Below, in pieces: positions 1 to 11,649 of a stretch of 64,000 nucleotides of DNA. This DNA comes from Agriotes lineatus (taxonomy: Eukaryota; Arthropoda; Insecta; Coleoptera; Elateridae). The position numbers and the translations under genes are program-made. Positions within the stretch are counted from its first letter, which is position 1. Each line of letters begins with the position of its first letter. Where the stretch lies: positions 22,887,495 to 22,951,494 of the forward strand of contig OW679203.1 of the NCBI GenBank assembly GCA_940337035.1, read 5' to 3'. Under the pieces are notes generated by a model. The model searched no databases and was not told the origin of the DNA. It was given only the letters and a program-made list of their open reading frames with translations.

Positions 1-27
1 TTGAGCAACTGCTTTACACCCACCTGC

Positions 28-115
28 AAGCCATTTGCAGCCTCCATAGCTGGCACTGCATCCCGCAGCTGCGGCCGTCCTCGTTGCTTCGCTAGCTACG
101 TCCAACCACAGGGAA
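28..115 (-). other. GC-rich edge block, possible partial exon or promoter
   Basis: The first ~115 bases are clearly GC- and CpG-richer than the next 4 kb. On the minus strand a donor-like site (CAG|GTGGGT) lies near base 27, and two reading frames are open through the block, one of them continuing to the window edge. A TAG closes the edge-reaching frame near base 88. Nothing in the peptides is recognised. The block is cut by the window edge, so it could equally be promoter or untranslated sequence. Confidence 0.15.
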
Positions 116-130
116 GCAAACGGAGAGGTT

Positions 131-3100
131 AGGTTTTGGTGAACTTTCCTGCAGGCAAGACGTTATTGTAGTTAATATGCATTGCGCCTGTTGTAACTTA
201 TAATTGAATCATACTGTTTCATGCCGTTAGTACTTAGGGCATATGTGTTTTCATCAGCACGGATCGTGCGATAGTAGGTTTCGTGCATCGTTAGCTTATT
301 AATATTTTTAATTGTGTTATTCTTGTTAGGGCCGCCGCGCAATGATATGCGGTTACCCTCTGCTACTTGCTAAATTGAGGTCGTAAGGTTTACCTGTGTA
401 CTGCTCTGGAGTTGTTGCTTCGGTGGGCACCCGTTTTGTTTGGGCCTTTGAGCCTCCTAACCCACTGACCTCTGCGTTATCTGAAAGATTTATAGAGTAG
501 AACTTGTAGGGCTTTGAGCTTCACTTGTGTCCTATCTGGACATCGCTTTTACTCACTCGCTTGCATAAGACACCCCGGGTTTGGCAGCATAACACAGTTC
601 GGACGCCTTAAACTTCGCTATTTTCATGTCAAACGTTCAGCGTGAAGATAGGCACACCACGGTGGCTGTGTCGCGTGAACCCGCTACGGGAGCATTGTGA
701 TTATTTGCAGATCTCCGCTAACCGGGTAAGGAGCAAATCCAAGCCTTCGCTATCATTAGCATGTAAATATACATACATATACTTTAATGCATTTTTAATA
801 TGGAAACCGTCGTTCATGTGTGGCCACGCAAACGCACGTTGATTCCGATCATTAGATTGTCCTTACCTTGTGTACGGTCCGGCACAAGGATTATATCTGA
901 GTCGAGGACCTGGCGCCCTCTCCTATTTTTTTTTTATTATTCGCTTTCAGCATAGCCGGCAAAATAACAAATACAACTTTCGCCAAAAGGTAAGGCCGAC
1001 CGTTTATCCCCTCTTTACAATGTGTCATTTAGTAGTCTCTTTATTTAGCTGGAGTAGCTGTTATTTGGCTTGTATATTTATCTTGCATTGCCGAGCCTGT
1101 TACCACCTTTTGTAGAACTGCAATTTAATTTATTTTTTATGACTGTTGCATGTATCTGATAGCACAGCGCGCTAGAATTTTCTATTTCCTTGAAAACCTT
1201 GTAGTCCATTGAGACACCGTGAGACTAATGGTACTACTGGGTTCTTCATTCGGCAAGACTTGGAGGAAAGTCTTAATACCTATAAATTTTAGTTAGCCGT
1301 TGACCATAGCAGTAGCTTCCTAAACCACTTGATGGTATTGTAGAAGTATAATTTAAAATTTGAAAATGCTTTCTGGTTATCTACAACTTACACTATGGCA
1401 AATGGAGACCGACTATCCCCAATGCATTGTTGTGATCGACATTACAAAAATAATTTTTTGTTTGTAGCGACTATTAGATTACACTCAATAGTTACGAGTC
1501 TGCAGAACAGGCTATTAGTATTCAACTACAGATTAACAAATAAACTACATCAAAAATATTAATTAAAAGTAGATAATAATGGAATCGCGGGAATATGGAC
1601 GATTTCAACGGATTAAATTTAAACATCCACAATGTAATATTAATAGATACAATGCTAGCAATTATTTACCAATTTTACAAATCTCTTACATTACGCTTTA
1701 TCATTTGCGATAGTTGTAACGCAAGTACACTTTTACTAGATGTTACATCAAAATTGATAAAATTTACAGACATGTTCGAGTAAGGTAATTTCCAGCTCCT
1801 ATTTAACTCAAATTCATCATAGAAGTGGATCATTCTGTGGTGGTTAGTCATATTTGATTTACTCAAACATTCTTATTTTTGCGGGGGTTGTTTCTATAAA
1901 TAAGGCTCTACTCCTGCACCTACCTTTCGCTTGATCTTTGAAGCGTATTTTATGAAGTTTCTGATCCCTTGCTTATATGTATATGAATGCAGTTAACCAA
2001 GCAACCCTATGAGTTTCTTTGGAATGTTTGAATATCATATTCTTTCGCAGCGGCTCTGCGTCTGAATAAAATACTGTCGCCCCTTTTATGTCCTGGATAA
2101 CAATATTAAATCCAACTCTATAACATAAAAAGATACTTAAATACCGGTGGCCTGGTCATATGTTAATTCCATCTTCAACGGTCAATCTAGCCTGTTTTAT
2201 TGGATGAACAGCAAGGTAGTTTTTTATTAAAATGATTCGATTTGTCAGGTTTTGCAAAGGTATGGATTAAAATCCTATTAATCAGCAAGTCACGTTTCTA
2301 ACTTGCTCTTCCTTCAATTATCGCAGAGATAGCGTGTTGCAATTTCCCAAGCGGTTTCAATCAGTCGATTTCGTGGCCAATCCTGTTATAGAAATACTAG
2401 ACCAATTGCGGCACATTTGGTTCTGAAGATGTGTAGTTTGCATTTTTATTGGACGACAAGCTCGGGCCGTTGCATAATTTATATAGCATCCGGAAGGAAA
2501 TGCAATTTGGTTCCTGTAAACCTGATTTGCTTCTCTTCGAGCTTCGTACTGTGAATTATAAAGTTAGTGAAATAAGTCGGGAACTCCGAATCTATTATGT
2601 AGGAAGGATAAAATATTGATTTAACAACACCCCTGGGATTAGTAAACATTAATAAGCAAATAGATGCGACAAGGTTTCCTGAATATCAACAACGGCAGCT
2701 TTGAGCTTTCTATATTTTATTAAATCAATTGTCCTATTTACCATAAGTGGTGCCTTTTCATTACTGGAGATTATTTTTGCTATCCGCACACCACTGAACA
2801 ACGTTCTCACGAATTAATTTAAAATTTCCAGCAGCATTCAGACTATTATTACATCAAAGCTTCTTTAAAAAAATAATTAGTGTCTAGTAAAAACACAACT
2901 GTACTGATCTGGGGTTTCAGTATCGGTGACTTTCTCTAGTGATTGTCAATTATACGAGATCTACGGTCTACAGCATGATATACTAAGTAGTTCTGGCTTG
3001 CAAAGCAATCTTTTAGTTACGAGTTTAAGGTTATGCCAGTCCAGGATGAGAGACCAAGTTTGTTGCCTTTAAGGATAATAGTGGTTTATTTATTTACGCC

Positions 3101-4200
3101 CATTACGAACAATGCACCATGTGACCAAGTAATTAATAATGAACTAATAATTAAAGGCACACAAATAAACCGTTGTAGTTTGTTCATGCATTCTGAAAAT
3201 ACATTCTGCTGAAGTTCTGAAATACGAAATAGGTGGCATAGCACTTGCCGATTAAAATGCTGAATTACGATAACAGCACATCCATGCTCATAACTTTATG
3301 AATTACTGTTACACAAAAAAATCGGCGTTGCTTTACTAAGTAATAACAGGGTGTTACAGAAGTTGCCTAGTGGTGTAGCAAAGTTTGCTAGCTAGTTTCT
3401 GAGTAGGATTGAGGTGGGTTGTCCGGAAGCACCACTAGTTCGGGATGGTTCAAATCAGAAAACCTACTGGCGTTGGCGTTGGCGTAAATACCTATATCAC
3501 ATAGCTGAGACATAAAATAATGAATAAGAGAAAGTACCAGAAATTGATGCAACTTAATTGTTTATTTATACTATATATATCCGCATAATGTTCCAGAGCG
3601 CAAAAGGCGATCTGCGATATGCTATGCTCATATGGATAAGCTCACATTCTGTATATTTTAATATATTCGTCGGAATCCCTTTTGAGCTCTAAGTTCTATT
3701 CCGCTAAAAAGTTTCTAGGTTTTATTTTTAAGTTAAACTTTTTTTTTATATGTTGCCAAACTAACATTGTTGTTATATGTGAGCGCACAAACTTTACGAT
3801 TTTACGCGCAATACTGTACACGAGCATACGTAACTTAACTGTCAGGAGTAATATAAAACCAGCAAAAATGTATAATGGGGTAGCAATTCGCATAGAAACA
3901 TATTTATGTTAGAACGAAAAACTCACGCTGATAGGCCTATACGCTCGCGGTGTAATGCACACTTTTAAATTGTGTGCTCAATCTATAACAAATAATTTAC
4001 AATTCGCTTCAGTATTCTATTGCATAGACACTAGTTCAAACCCAAAACGTGGTTGAATGTGTCTTTAGCTAGTTGGAGCCAAAAATCGTGGGCCTTGCTG
4101 CCACTCTAATGTCTCTAATGTATAAAAAAGAACTAAGCTAATCACTAAAGCTCAACGTGAACACACCATCTTGGCGACAGATTTCAGGAATTCTCTCTAC
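131..4200. other. AT-rich non-coding stretch
   Basis: No convincing exon, RNA gene or structured repeat was found. Open frames are short, AT-driven and lack recognisable motifs. The block is best read as intergenic or intronic sequence. Confidence 0.6.
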
Positions 4201-4214
4201 CATCAGCCAAAAAT

Positions 4215-4649
4215 TTGACAACGCAAACCGTAGCTAAAACCTCTTGCAGTATAATAACAACTACACCAATGGCAATTCACAGTTTCTGTATCTTTACGAC
4301 CCGAACACGTGAGAGTGATACGAAAAAGATACCTACCTGCAAAATAGCAGAGCCAGCGTTTCTGAAGAAACTACGCAGGGTTCCGATCTTGTGGTTCCTG
4401 CGGAGAAGCCGTCCAGACAAATCTGCAAAGTCGGGTGAGGCAAGCTTTCCGCCAATCTGTTGTTGCTTTGTAATTTTCACGAGGGAAGAACCATGCGGAC
4501 CAGTTTCGGAAGCAGCTACGCTAATCAAAAGGCACACAAATGCCTACAAGTTGGTGTGCGAGGTCTTCCACGAGGTGACAGAGTCCAGGAGGAGAGATAT
4601 GCAAGGCGATTTACTCTACCAGGTCAAAGCTCTAACATGGCAGGAGTGA
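4215..4649. other. GC-richer island, candidate exon (strand uncertain)
   Basis: This island is open on both strands: 144 codons on plus and 86 on minus. Plus reading ends at a GTGAGT donor-like site near 4650. Minus reading is bounded by a pyrimidine-containing acceptor-like site near 4,531 and a CAG|GTAGGT donor near 4,339. The minus peptide contains a QQQIG motif also met at 16.6 kb. Neither translation is recognised, and no partner exon with matching phase was found. The island is unlike its AT-rich surroundings, which is the main argument that it is exonic. Confidence 0.2.
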
Positions 4650-6240
4650 GTAATTGCACAGAAATAAAGTGTTATCCTAGCATGACTAGATTGATTTCAG
4701 CAATTCCACACAAAATACTTTAAGGCTGAGCGACTATTCCCATAATAATCAGGAATCATCCACCTGTAATGAATATTTCAAAACACATGAGCAGCATCTA
4801 AAGACAATCTTACACCATCGCCGCCATAAAATAATGGATGGAAATTATACTGACAAATTATTTGGAATCCCCTAAAGCTTCAAAAATCTTCGAAATCCAT
4901 ACAGAAAATGTCAAATGTAGCTTGGCAACCAACCATACAATAAGGAATTACTGGCAACTCAAAACGATTCTTTGATATCAACTTAATTTTTAATTAATGT
5001 AGAAATAACACGTAACATCGCTTCAGAACTCTAGATCGAGTTTTAACAAATTAAATTACGAACGTTTAACAGGGTTGAAGAGTAACGTTTAGAAGTTATA
5101 TTCTGAAATTGCAACCTCTGGTTTGGACTGTAATAAACCCAACGCGTAAATTCAAAAGTTCCCTGAAATTAAGCATATTTTTTATAATTTTTTTTACCGG
5201 TAAATTTTCGTTTACAACATCTAACTACACGAAATGGTCTCCCATACCTTAATGGCATAGGAGCCATATTCAAAATAATTGTATCTTAGAATATGCCTGA
5301 ATAAATTGGTATTACTTTAAGGCTACACTGTGTGAGTTAGACGCCAATGATGTAGTTGGAGGTTGGACTTGTTACATTATAAATTGCCGATATTGAATCA
5401 GAACATGCACTCGTACTAACTCAGTGGAAGGGCGTAGGCAGCTTACCTTCAAAACTAATAGATCTAACTTACAGGGGCGCCAAATGATTCAGGCCCATAT
5501 GCCCTTCTTCATTTGAGCGAACGAACCATTAAATTGCTCAAAGGTAACAACCCACAATATAACCAGTGAAACCCACAGTTCGAAAAATCGTATAATGATT
5601 CAAATAAGTAACTGATCAACAATAGGAGAGAATAAAATCGATTGTAATTACTGGAATAAAGAACAATAAACAATACTTTATTACATAATTAATACCATAT
5701 CACATAATTAGTGATCACAATTTTAATAGTTCCAAGCTGAGGCAGTGTGCTTGGAAACACAGCCCTTGCTGAGTAAATATATGCTAATTCCCAAACTGGA
5801 TTAAATGTAAACCTTAAAATAGCCAAAGCAGTGAATTTTGAAGCAAACCGTAGACCAACTGAATGCTATGACGTTACTGCGTTACACACTAGTGATTTAA
5901 TTTCATATCCCACATTCAAATATCTGCATGGTAGCCGTAATACACTGTGATATACTGGGATCGCTTATCCCAGCCAACAAACCTGATATAGGCGATATTT
6001 AGAGGAAACAAACGTAAAGTGGTGTAACCATAAACTCAGCTAGTTTTTGACATACAAGGCGACGTTATCTATTCCTGAATTAAACTCGCTCAACTCTGAG
6101 CTGGCACTAAATCTACACACACATAAAAATACAATTTGATAAAAACCGGTGAAACCGTTAGCAGTGAAATCGATTGCATATGACTTTATAGATTAAATTA
6201 ATATATAAAGCCGTTAGGCTCAAACTCCAAACTAGACATA
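4650..6240. other. AT-rich non-coding stretch
   Basis: No gene, RNA or repeat structure could be supported here. Confidence 0.6.
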
Positions 6241-6248
6241 ATCTGCAC

Positions 6249-6398
6249 ATGCAGCACGAGGTAGAAGCGATGTTAAATTCAAGCCCCTGCGGCCTGCACG
6301 GAAGGTGGACACGGTCCCCGAGAAATTTTTGGTTCCACTCGGAAGCTGTGAGCCAGCCGGCTACGCTGAAGACATTCCACTTTAGTCGAACAGCTTAG
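6249..6398 (+). other. Short ORF in a GC-rich island
   Basis: A 49-codon ATG-initiated frame begins MQHEVEAMLNSSPCG and lies in a GC-rich island (about 6,285-6,410). The other plus frame is also open for over 30 codons. The product is not recognised and there are no flanking splice signals of note. It may be an exon, an untranslated exon or a regulatory block. Confidence 0.15.
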
Positions 6399-6634
6399 CC
6401 CGTAGGGTGAAGGCTGAACATACATTTCTAATTAGCAAATTAATCACCAAAGAGTAAAATGCCTTACCAGAAAAATCTGCCTATTCACACACAACCTCAA
6501 AAATATGCTCACTCAAACTCTCTGCATGTTTTCGGGTCCAAAATATGCCTTAATCGATCGTCCTGCATTAGTCTGACATTGATAGCAATCCCAAAAAGCT
6601 CAACAAACCATCTCAGGAAGGTTTAAATCGGTCG

Positions 6635-6865
6635 ATGGCGAAAGATTCGACACAAAGCTCAAACGAACGAAAACGTCTTCGTGAAATTTCTGCTGACAGG
6701 AAGTGACGCCAAACTATGTCGCCATCTAGCGACGAATTATTCCTGCACTTGGCGGAAAGATTGCAGTTTGCAGGAAACTGTATTAAGCAGAAGACTGCAT
6801 TCCACAACATATACTGGAATGGTCTTAGGCCGTACAACTCAACTTTGATTGCGTTGACAATTTAA
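6635..6865 (+). pseudogene. Unknown ORF interrupted by one TGA
   Basis: From an ATG at 6635 the frame reads about 76 codons to a TAA, broken once by TGA at 6704 (codon 24). Both halves look protein-like rather than AT-random: MAKDSTQSSNERKRLREI before the stop and SSDELFLHLAERLQFAG after it. A single TGG-to-TGA change would explain the break. The 3' end overlaps the start of the inverted-repeat arm at 6812, so this may be a relic of a mobile element or its target. No family is recognised. Confidence 0.2.
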
Positions 6866-7943
6866 TGGATATTTTAATAAGTACAGGGTTATATAACTGC
6901 AAGGCTAAAACTTTAATTTTACAGAATAAAGGCATTGGTAAAAAAGATGCCAGTAATAGAGTAGTAATTGAATAGGGAACGCAAAAGGCAGAGCTTATTT
7001 CTCACACGGATCTAAGTTGATTGTCAGATCAATTTAAATAATAGGTTTGTGCAAAGGTAGTAGCCGAAGCAAAAGAAATTATTAATTACAAAAGGGTTTG
7101 CTATGTGCAAGAAAATGAAGCGTAGAATTCAATTAATTTAGACAGTGGAATTTTGTGAGGGTTCTAAAAAAGGTATAAGCCAGAATAAACTAATTATACG
7201 TTGCAAAGAGCAATCAGAAGGCAGGCATAATGAACAGGAAATAGCAATGGTGAAAAGTACACATGACATGGGAAAACGAGTGAAAAGCAAACAGAGACAG
7301 GAAAAGGAATTTGCAGGTAGATGAAATATAAAAACGGGCATATAACCATTCATTTAGGCATTAGCTTACTTTTAATCTGCCTGAGAATTTTATTTCAAAC
7401 AAAATATTGTGTGGTGGCTCTAACAATTTAATATTTAATTTAATTAGCGAGAGCTATTAATAGCAATTTTATGGCGCCCAACGTGGGGCTGTTTGCCTTT
7501 CACTCATTTTCCCATGTCATGTGTACTTTTAACCATTGCTATTTCCTGTTCATTATACCTGCCTTCTGATTGCTCTTTGCAACGTATAATTAGTTTATTA
7601 TGGGTTATACCTTTTTTAGGACCCACACAAAATTTCACTGTGTAAATTATTTTAATTTTACGTTTCTCCACATAGCAAACCCTTTTGTAATTAATTTTTT
7701 TTTATTTGGTTTTTACTTTTGCACAAACCTTTTATTTAAATTGATCTGGCAGTTAACTTAGATCCCTGTGAGAAATGAGCTTTGCCTTTTGCGTTCCCTA
7801 TTCAATTACTACTCTATTACTGGCATCTCTTTCAAGTTTTAGCCTTGCCGTTATATAAAACACCTCAACCCTGTGCTTATTGAAATGTCCATTAAATTGT
7901 CAACGCTATCAGAGTTGAGTTGTAGGGCCTAAAACCCTTCCAT
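6812..7943. repeat. Long inverted repeat (arms 6812-7294 and 7489-7943)
   Basis: The reverse complement of 7489-7943 matches 6812-7294 almost end to end with scattered substitutions and small indels. One shared stretch runs AAAGTACACATGACATGGGA. The right arm is the internal region of the miniature LTR element that begins at 7353. The left arm is a second inverted copy of that internal region without a matching LTR at its outer (low-coordinate) side. Between the arms lie the 5' LTR and the primer-binding site. Transcripts across it could form a hairpin with arms of about 450 bp. Confidence 0.85.
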
Positions 7944-8073
7944 GTAGGCATTTAAATAAATACAGCTTACTTTTAATCTGCCTGAGAATTTTAGTTCAAA
8001 CAAAATATTGTGTGGTGACTCTTAACAATGTAATATTTAATTTAATTAGTGAGAGCTATCCATAGCAATACAT
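7353..8073 (+). mobile_element. Miniature LTR retrotransposon (TRIM-like)
   Basis: Two direct repeats, 7353-7471 and 7943-8073, share most bases (for example TTACTTTTAATCTGCCTGAG in both). The downstream copy starts TGTAGGC, as LTRs usually do. The upstream copy is followed at once by an 18-base primer-binding site at 7472-7489. The internal segment of about 450 bp has no coding capacity. Direct terminal repeats, primer-binding site and total size near 720 bp fit a terminal-repeat retrotransposon in miniature. A purine tract before the 3' repeat is not clear and no target-site duplication was identified, so exact ends are uncertain. Such elements depend on enzymes from autonomous relatives. 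Confidence 0.65.
7472..7489 (+). other. tRNA-Lys primer-binding site
   Basis: TGGCGCCCAACGTGGGGC is the exact complement of the 3' terminal 18 nucleotides (CCA included) of animal tRNA-Lys(CUU), as I recall that tRNA. It sits directly after the upstream terminal repeat, where reverse transcription of an LTR element would be primed. Confidence 0.8.
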
Positions 8074-10130
8074 TTTCAGAACCATTTGCCTATTCGCTCG
8101 GCGTTTCACTGACCGTGGCAAATACTAAATCATGAAATGACAAATAAATTAGTGTCAGACTATAAAAAAAAATTTAAGCAATGGAGAATTTGGATGAAAT
8201 CGCAGCTATGACCAACCCTGCAACGCTCCGAAAATGCTACTTAACTCCAAAACACGGGAAAGCTGCACTGCGCTTTACAAATTCAAGTGATACAGTAAAC
8301 CTAACGACTATATTAAGTCAGCATTTGTAAAATTACATTCAAGCCAGCCTTGCAACTGCGAGCACAGAAAGAGTTACAAAACACTGCTTAAAAAGTAGTG
8401 CTTATTCCTCGCTACGTCGTCGCGTTGCGCGATAAAGAAAACTTGCATATATTTGTTTGCGTTCGCGATCGAACAAGTGGCGCAGAGCGTTGCAGGCATT
8501 ACTGCACTGCTAACAGAGATGTGCCCCAAAACTGATTTCACAGCATGCAACTTACTTGTTAAAATACATGAAAACTCGTATTCTACTGTATTATAGATTA
8601 GCGTTAAATTACACATGTCATACTATGTAGTAAATATAAATTTGACTTAGCTAGGGAAAATGCAAACATCAAGGAAAGTCGCAGATCGCAACTAGAATAT
8701 TTTGACCTGCCATAGTGAATTGCTGGCGGCCAAAGCTAAGCGAAACTTGCAGTTTCTAAACTGTAAGAAACATTAATAGCTTTCTAAAATTTGCATGTTT
8801 TCACAAGCGATGTGGCAATAGACCTTTTAGGGTTGCGTCAAAGAGGCGATATAAAAAAAGGAAAGAGCGGAAGTTCATATTTTTTTTATACGAGCAATTA
8901 GCTTAAATCCACATGCGATCAAAAAATTATTATTGGCTGGAGGGAACGATTTTGTGACGATGTGATTAAATATAAAGGGTTTGATTAAAGCAATAACCGT
9001 CACATATTTGGTAACAAATTATCATATTCAAGTATAACTACAAGATGTGTCGTAACTAAACGGTGAAACTTGGCAATCCATATTATCAGCGGTATTTTCT
9101 GTTAGGATCCAAAAGATACTTAAATTTTCTCGGTCGATAAGAGTCGCGATGACGTTTACTTAGCTGAGTTCACTTACGATTTATTTGGCAAAGCTCATGT
9201 TGGTCCTCTATCTTCTGGTATTAATACGACCACTATATAACTATCTAGCTTATTTTGGATTGTAGCATATATAGATCAGCAGTAACCACTTTTAAATGTT
9301 TCATGCCAATCATGTCATTTTATTCGAAAACATCGGTGATCACCAAATGTGCCTCTTTGGTGTGGAAAAGCACAATTCTTGTGGATTTTCGAACTTTGGT
9401 TTAAATGATGCATGGGTGTCATTCCAAAATTGCTATTGCCGTAAAATTATCAACCTTCGCATGAGTAACATGAGTGGTTTTCCATGTCCACATCAGAGAT
9501 GCAACTGTTTGTATACAATGCGCTTTCAGTTAAACCCTACTTAGCTGGTAGGGCGATGATTTCTAGCACGTCGTTAATAATAAATGCTACAGACAGCTTA
9601 TACTGATGACAAAATAAAACCTAGCGCGCCATTGCATTTAGATGCTACTAGTTTTGAAATAGCGTACACAATATAACCAAGTTTGCTAGACTCAACAGAA
9701 ACCCAAAATTTAAATAAGAAATACTATACGGGGATTATGCAAACACAAACTTTGACCAAATAGAAGCGCTAGGACTCAATTTTTGGAAAGTTTATAAAGC
9801 CTAATGGATATGAGTGTTATCGGTGCTCCAACAATGACATGTTAACGCAGCCACCGAAGGCAAAGTTTATCGCATTGATGACCGGGTTGCTATATCGACA
9901 AATAACTACTATAGAAAATCTAGAAAATAAAAGCGATAAGCAACTGAAGGTTGTTTACTAAATAGAGATAAACAGACAGCTGGTTGCAGTTAGAAAATTA
10001 GAATGAATTGGAAATTTGCCATAAATAACATTTCTAACACACGCAATCCGGCAAGTTGTGAAACAATTTTTTGGCTTCGCCTAATTGTTTCGCCATTTAT
10101 CCTATTATTTCAGGCTTAACCTGTATAATT
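8074..10130. other. AT-rich non-coding stretch
   Basis: No supported gene or repeat. A plus-strand frame at 9296-9544 (82 codons, cysteine-containing) is slightly less AT-driven than its surroundings but has no recognisable motif or splice context. Confidence 0.5.
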
Positions 10131-10189
10131 TTATTTGAATTATAAATCCTTTGCATTTCGAATTCGTAAATTTTCCAAAGCTGCTTATT

Positions 10190-10735
10190 TTGTACCTGTA
10201 TCGAGTTCCTTTCGTTTGCGCGATGCCCTCTCGACCCGCGCTATCTCTTATCAGAGTGCGAGCCTTCTTTTGGGCTCGAATTGTCCGTACCTCGCACTTG
10301 CTATTTTTGGCCCGCCGCCACCGGCGTGGTTAAATTATGTTTGTTCAAGTCAAATTACGTGCGCTCAATTATTCTAATGAGCTTTGTGTTCCTAAGGGCT
10401 GATTATGATCAGTTACGATGGCGCTTTTCTTTTTTATTATTTCCATAGTAATTACATTTTTTCTTAGCTTTTAATTACCAATTTCAACCACGAGTTTATC
10501 TCGGAGGGCAAGGCGCTTGCTTTATCGCATTTTCGACACCTGCTGGGTTCGGCGTATTTGCTGCCTTTTTGAGGATGCTTTCGCAGCAATTTTCGGCCCA
10601 TCCACGTCGATTTCAACGATATGTGTGCAGTTTACGACCACCTTCTGTTAAACCGAAGGGTGTAGTTACCCCGGCCGGCGTTTGCCTGTTTGCTGTTTGT
10701 GAACGTTGGAGAAGCGAGGTTAGTTTGTGCTATTC
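10190..10735. promoter_or_regulatory. Two CpG-rich islands, possible promoter/first exon
   Basis: Blocks at about 10,200-10,335 and 10,500-10,735 are GC- and CpG-rich inside AT-rich DNA. Frames are open on both strands. The second block ends at a plus-strand GAG|GTTAGT donor-like site near 10,717. This pattern would suit a first exon or promoter, but there is no TATA box or initiator that I can defend and the peptide is unrecognised. Confidence 0.2.
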
Positions 10736-10760
10736 CGGGATTTATCGTATCTTCAATACC

Positions 10761-11220
10761 TAGATTTTACATGTAAACAGTTTAAACCCGTCAATATTTA
10801 AAATCTAAATGCATACGTTCAACAATTATTAACATGTAATGTTCAATTTCATACATGCTCTTGCTTTTTATATTTAAATTTTCATGCTTATATTTAATTA
10901 TGCTCAGTATTTAAAATTGCAATTTTGATGTAAAAGGTACAGTCACGCTTTTTTATTTTCAATAGCTTAACAGACGGTTTCATTAAATGACTGTGATAAG
11001 CTTATCCCACGAATGATTTGTTGTTAAAGTTAATAAAATAACCCGAAAGGGGTTTTTTGATTTTATGCGTGCCACAACCTTCAGTTTACGTACACAATTT
11101 TGTTATAACATTATTTGCATTTTAATTATCCTGATTATTGATTACTGACACTTCAAGACTTTTTATTGTTTATTAATTAAACGCTAGTCACTTGCAGTTT
11201 ATTTTCTCTTATTATTTGAA
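10761..11220. other. AT-rich stretch with a GC hairpin
   Basis: No gene seen. At 11,041-11,057 there is a short hairpin (ACCCGAAAGGGGT followed by TTTTTT). It resembles a bacterial terminator but stands alone in eukaryotic DNA, so no function is assigned. Confidence 0.4.
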
Positions 11221-11273
11221 ATCTTTTGATTTCTGGCGCCCATTTCCTTTCCTTTGTTTTGAAGACGTTCCAG

Positions 11274-11323
11274 GGTACACAGCTGATGATTTGAACCTAC
11301 GATCCAAGGCCACCGAATTTTGA
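11274..11323 (+). other. Candidate terminal exon
   Basis: A pyrimidine-rich run (about 11,240-11,260) is followed by an acceptor-like TTCCAG ending at 11273. The next frame reads YTADDLNLRSKATEF and stops at TGA 11,321. Composition and peptide look coding-like, but the product is unknown and no upstream exon was matched. A GTGAGT site lies a little downstream at 11,342, so other exon limits are possible. Confidence 0.18.
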
Positions 11324-11649
11324 GTTAGTTAGGGACATCGCGGTGAGTAAAGAGTTTTCAGAGCTGCCGTGGTGTATAAACTGTAGGGGGGTTGATCTGC
11401 GATTTTTACTACCATTGCTTAATTTTATTAATTAATCGCAGGTCGGCTTCTTCATTGTTTCAGTTGTGCGGTTTCAAAACGTAATGGCGATAACTGATTG
11501 TCATGATTACCTAAAAGGTGGAACGAGAGAAGCTTTTACCTTCAATCGTAAAGAATTCGCGTTGAAATATCCTAACCAAACCGAAACGGAACCGTTCCAC
11601 CAGGTGCTGTGGTTTTTTCAGCATCCGACACACAGTTCCAGCTACTAGA

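Noticed and set aside
4460..4649. Resemblance to the C-terminal region of insect gustatory receptors
   Set aside because: The order of charged and Leu residues is only loosely similar and the diagnostic TY...QF end is absent downstream.
11041..11064. Rho-independent-type terminator (hairpin plus T run)
   Set aside because: The surroundings are eukaryotic with no gene ending there, so a bacterial terminator makes no sense; probably chance.
11236..11243. TGGCGCCC as a second primer-binding site
   Set aside because: Only the first nine bases agree with the tRNA-Lys complement, and no flanking direct repeats were seen.
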